This document shows positions 5,908 to 8,301 of a DNA stretch of 8,301 nt, one piece after another. Both the position numbers and the translations under genes were made by a program. Source of the DNA: CAZKFN01 sp964552035. GTDB lineage: Bacteria > Bacteroidota > Bacteroidia > Flavobacteriales_E > Vicingaceae. The stretch's first letter is position 1. Each line of letters begins with the position of its first letter. The DNA is taken from the NCBI GenBank assembly GCA_964552035.1, contig CAZKFN010000092.1:1-8301 (forward strand), read 5' to 3'. Below the pieces are notes generated by a model, which saw only the letters and a program-made list of their open reading frames with translations, made no database searches and was not told the origin of the DNA.

Positions 5908-8301
5908 ATGAAAAAGTTATTGCTTTTTATTACTTTACTTGGCTGTTATTTAAGCAGTTTTGCCACCCATAATCGGGCAGGACAAATTACTTATAAGCAT
6001 ATTTCTGGTTTAACCTATGAGTTTGAAGTTGTTATTTATGCTGATGGAACAAGTAGTGCTTTTGCTCGAAAAGACATTGAAATCGACTGGGGAGATAACC
6101 TGAAACGAGATTCACTTTATGTGAACAGTGAAAATGCTATAGATCCTTCAGACAGGACAATTATCAAAAGGATATGGAAGGGAACCCACACTTTTCCTGG
6201 CCCTGGAACTTATACAGTTAGTGTTGAAGATCCAAATCGAAACGGTGGAGTAGACAATATTTCCAATTCCGTTGGAGTCCCTTTTTATCTAGAGACTACC
6301 ATTAGAATTAGTCCCATTGGAAATATAACTAACGATTCTCCACAACTTCTTAACGATCCAATCGATGAGGCTTGTGTTGGGCAGCCTTTTATTCATAATC
6401 CTGGTGCATATGACCCTAATGGAGATTCTTTAGCTTATGAATTAGCTTCTAGCAAAGGAGTAGGGGGATTTGAGGCTCCTGGGTTTTACTTTCCTGCAAA
6501 TATGACAGTGGACCCCATTAATGGAGATTTGAAATGGAATTATCCCACACAAGCAGGACAGATTAATGTGGCTATTTTAATAAAGGAGTATAGAAATGGA
6601 GTACTTTTAGGTTCCATTTTAAGGGATATACAAATTGATATTAAACCGGTTTGTGATAATCAACCCCCTACAATTTTTAGTAAACAAAATTATTGTATAG
6701 AAGCAGGAAAAACTCTAAATGAATTAATTTATTCTACCGATCCTAATTCCCAAGATAAAGTAACTTTATCTGCTTCAGGTGCACCTTTTGAAGTTGCTAA
6801 TAGCCCTGCTATGTTCAATGCAGGTAGCCCAAGCAATCCCATTAATTCCTATTTTATATGGAACACTTTATGTGAACACGTTCAACTTAAACCCTATGAA
6901 TTTAGCGTTAGAGCCATAGATAATGGGAAGGACAGAGGGTCTATAAATTTGTCAACCTATAAATCGCACTATGTTCAAGTAATTGCTCCTTCACCTGATA
7001 GTTTTAAAATTCAAGCAGCTGGAAATGCTACTGCAAAACTTGAATGGGAAAATGGAAAATGTAAAGATGCTATTGGTTATTATTTATACCGAAGAATAGA
7101 TTCAACGGGCTTTATTCCTGATAGTTGTACAACAGGAGTTCCAGAAGTTTTAGGTTATACAAAAATAGCCGATATTAATGATATTAATACCACCACATTT
7201 ATTGATGATAATGAAGGAAATGGACTAGTTCCAGGTATAAAATATTGCTATCTCATTATTTCTTATTTTGAGGATAAAGCAGAAAGTTATGCTTCTGAAG
7301 AAATTTGTATCCAACTGGATAAAGTTGTCCCTTTAATTACCAAAACCTCTGTTGTACAAACGAATGAAACTAATGGGGTAATGGACTTGGAATGGTCTCC
7401 CCCAAATAAAATAGATTCTGCTAACTTCCCTGCTCCATATGGGTATTTAATTTATCATAACCACCAATTGATTGACTCCACATCTTCTTTTTGGGATACA
7501 GCTTATATACACAGTGGCATCAATACATTCAATCAACAACATAATTATAAAATTGAATTGTGGAGCTATGGAAATAACAGAATTAAGGTTGGGGAATCCT
7601 ATCCTTCTAACTCTTTGTTTCTAGACTTAGCTCCAACTGATCAGGCCATGAACTTATCCTGGAATTCTATTACCCCATGGAGAAAAGACTCCTTTATTGT
7701 TTATAGAAAAGACCCCAATGCCAATAATTTTAATGCTATAGATACGGTTTATGATAGTCATTATACAGATAAAAATTTAAACAATGAAGAGGAGTACTGT
7801 TATTATATTGCAGAATACGGCAGTTATAATCTTGCTAACATAGATTTACCTTTAATTAATCTTTCTCAAGAAGCATGTGATTCGCCTGTAGATAATGTCC
7901 CTCCTTGTCCTATTTCTTTTACAGCAGATTCTGATTGTGATAAAAGCTTCTTAGAACTTCAATGGAAGAAAGGAGAGGATGAATGTGAAGAAGTACTTGC
8001 TAAATACCAAATATTTTACAGCACAAGTATTGATGGGGTAATGAAGTTGTTGGGTGAAGTTAAAGGTAATGTTTTTAGTTATAAACCTCCAAATGATAAA
8101 GAATCTGGATGCTATACTATACGTGGAATAGATTCCGTGGGGAATGTTGGTGAATTTTCTACTCCTATTTGTATAGACTTTTGTCCTTATTTTAAATTGC
8201 CTAATATTTTTACTCCAAATGGTGATGGCATCAATGATTTTTTTGAACCTATTCCTCCAAATAATCTTCCAAATACCCCAAAATATAGGGATATTGATTC
8301 T
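5908..8301 (+). CDS. Secreted multidomain surface protein with T9SS gliding-type C-terminal domain (3' end missing)
   Basis: The frame is open for 798 codons and leaves the window. The N-terminus is a signal peptide (MKKLLLFITLLG..SSFA, cleavage likely before THNRAG at 20). Residues 20-145 form a beta-rich region with IDWGD, HTFPGPGTYTVSVEDPN and similar motifs common in Bacteroidota surface proteins. Two Ig/cadherin-like regions follow, with DPNGDSLAYEL (169-179) and DPNSQD (278-283). Four FN3-like domains lie roughly at 365-470, 478-565, 570-660 and 664-756. From 764, LPNIFTPNGDGIND begins the gliding motility-associated C-terminal (CHU_C, type B sorting) domain, which directs export through the type IX secretion system; its remaining part, perhaps 50-70 residues, is beyond the edge. 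Adhesion or gliding is plausible, but ligand and role are not shown. It starts 15 nt after mqnC, without a visible ribosome site or promoter; cotranscription is possible. Confidence 0.92.
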   Translation, partial: MKKLLLFITLLGCYLSSFATHNRAGQITYKHISGLTYEFEVVIYADGTSSAFARKDIEIDWGDNLKRDSLYVNSENAIDPSDRTIIKRIWKGTHTFPGPGTYTVSVEDPNRNGGVDNISNSVGVPFYLETTIRISPIGNITNDSPQLLNDPIDEACVGQPFIHNPGAYDPNGDSLAYELASSKGVGGFEAPGFYFPANMTVDPINGDLKWNYPTQAGQINVAILIKEYRNGVLLGSILRDIQIDIKPVCDNQPPTIFSKQNYCIEAGKTLNELIYSTDPNSQDKVTLSASGAPFEVANSPAMFNAGSPSNPINSYFIWNTLCEHVQLKPYEFSVRAIDNGKDRGSINLSTYKSHYVQVIAPSPDSFKIQAAGNATAKLEWENGKCKDAIGYYLYRRIDSTGFIPDSCTTGVPEVLGYTKIADINDINTTTFIDDNEGNGLVPGIKYCYLIISYFEDKAESYASEEICIQLDKVVPLITKTSVVQTNETNGVMDLEWSPPNKIDSANFPAPYGYLIYHNHQLIDSTSSFWDTAYIHSGINTFNQQHNYKIELWSYGNNRIKVGESYPSNSLFLDLAPTDQAMNLSWNSITPWRKDSFIVYRKDPNANNFNAIDTVYDSHYTDKNLNNEEEYCYYIAEYGSYNLANIDLPLINLSQEACDSPVDNVPPCPISFTADSDCDKSFLELQWKKGEDECEEVLAKYQIFYSTSIDGVMKLLGEVKGNVFSYKPPNDKESGCYTIRGIDSVGNVGEFSTPICIDFCPYFKLPNIFTPNGDGINDFFEPIPPNNLPNTPKYRDIDS

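Noticed and set aside
1..8301. CRISPR array, tRNA, rRNA, insertion sequence or phage genes
   Set aside because: No repeat-spacer pattern, cloverleaf, terminal inverted repeats or transposase-like frames were seen on either strand.

Overview
The window looks like an AT-rich member of the Bacteroidota (Flavobacteriia/Cytophagia-like). The main reasons are a Bacteroidota-type ribosomal protein L32 without a zinc site, candidate promoters of the TAnnTTTG type, few Shine-Dalgarno sites, and a large secreted protein ending in a gliding-motility/type IX secretion (T9SS) C-terminal domain. A run of 10 Ns inside a gene shows that this is a scaffolded draft assembly.

Left part (1-4616, all minus strand, so read right to left): pdxA (vitamin B6), a YceD/DUF177 protein, rpmF (ribosomal protein L32), fabH (start of fatty-acid elongation), accB (biotin carrier) and accC (biotin carboxylase, cut by the left edge). 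YceD and rpmF are almost fused (3 nt apart) and form one unit with a candidate promoter upstream. Two strong tandem hairpins lie at and just after the end of rpmF, one with a T-run. They probably separate the ribosomal unit from the fabH-accB-accC lipid unit, whose leader carries a perfect 12-bp palindrome. AccB and AccC make malonyl-CoA together with the carboxyltransferase; FabH uses malonyl-ACP to begin fatty-acid synthesis.

Right part (4757-8301, plus strand, divergent from pdxA): mqnC, a radical-SAM enzyme of the futalosine route to menaquinone, starting with TTG and interrupted by the N-run. Then comes an exported multidomain protein of at least 798 residues with an N-terminal Bacteroidota surface-protein region, four FN3-like domains and the beginning of a T9SS type B sorting domain, cut by the right edge.

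The content is mainly core metabolism. I see no mobile element, CRISPR array, tRNA or rRNA, defence system or new multigene system. The points that deserve attention are the rpmF-fabH junction, the assembly gap in mqnC (probably not a real gap) and the architecture of the surface protein.
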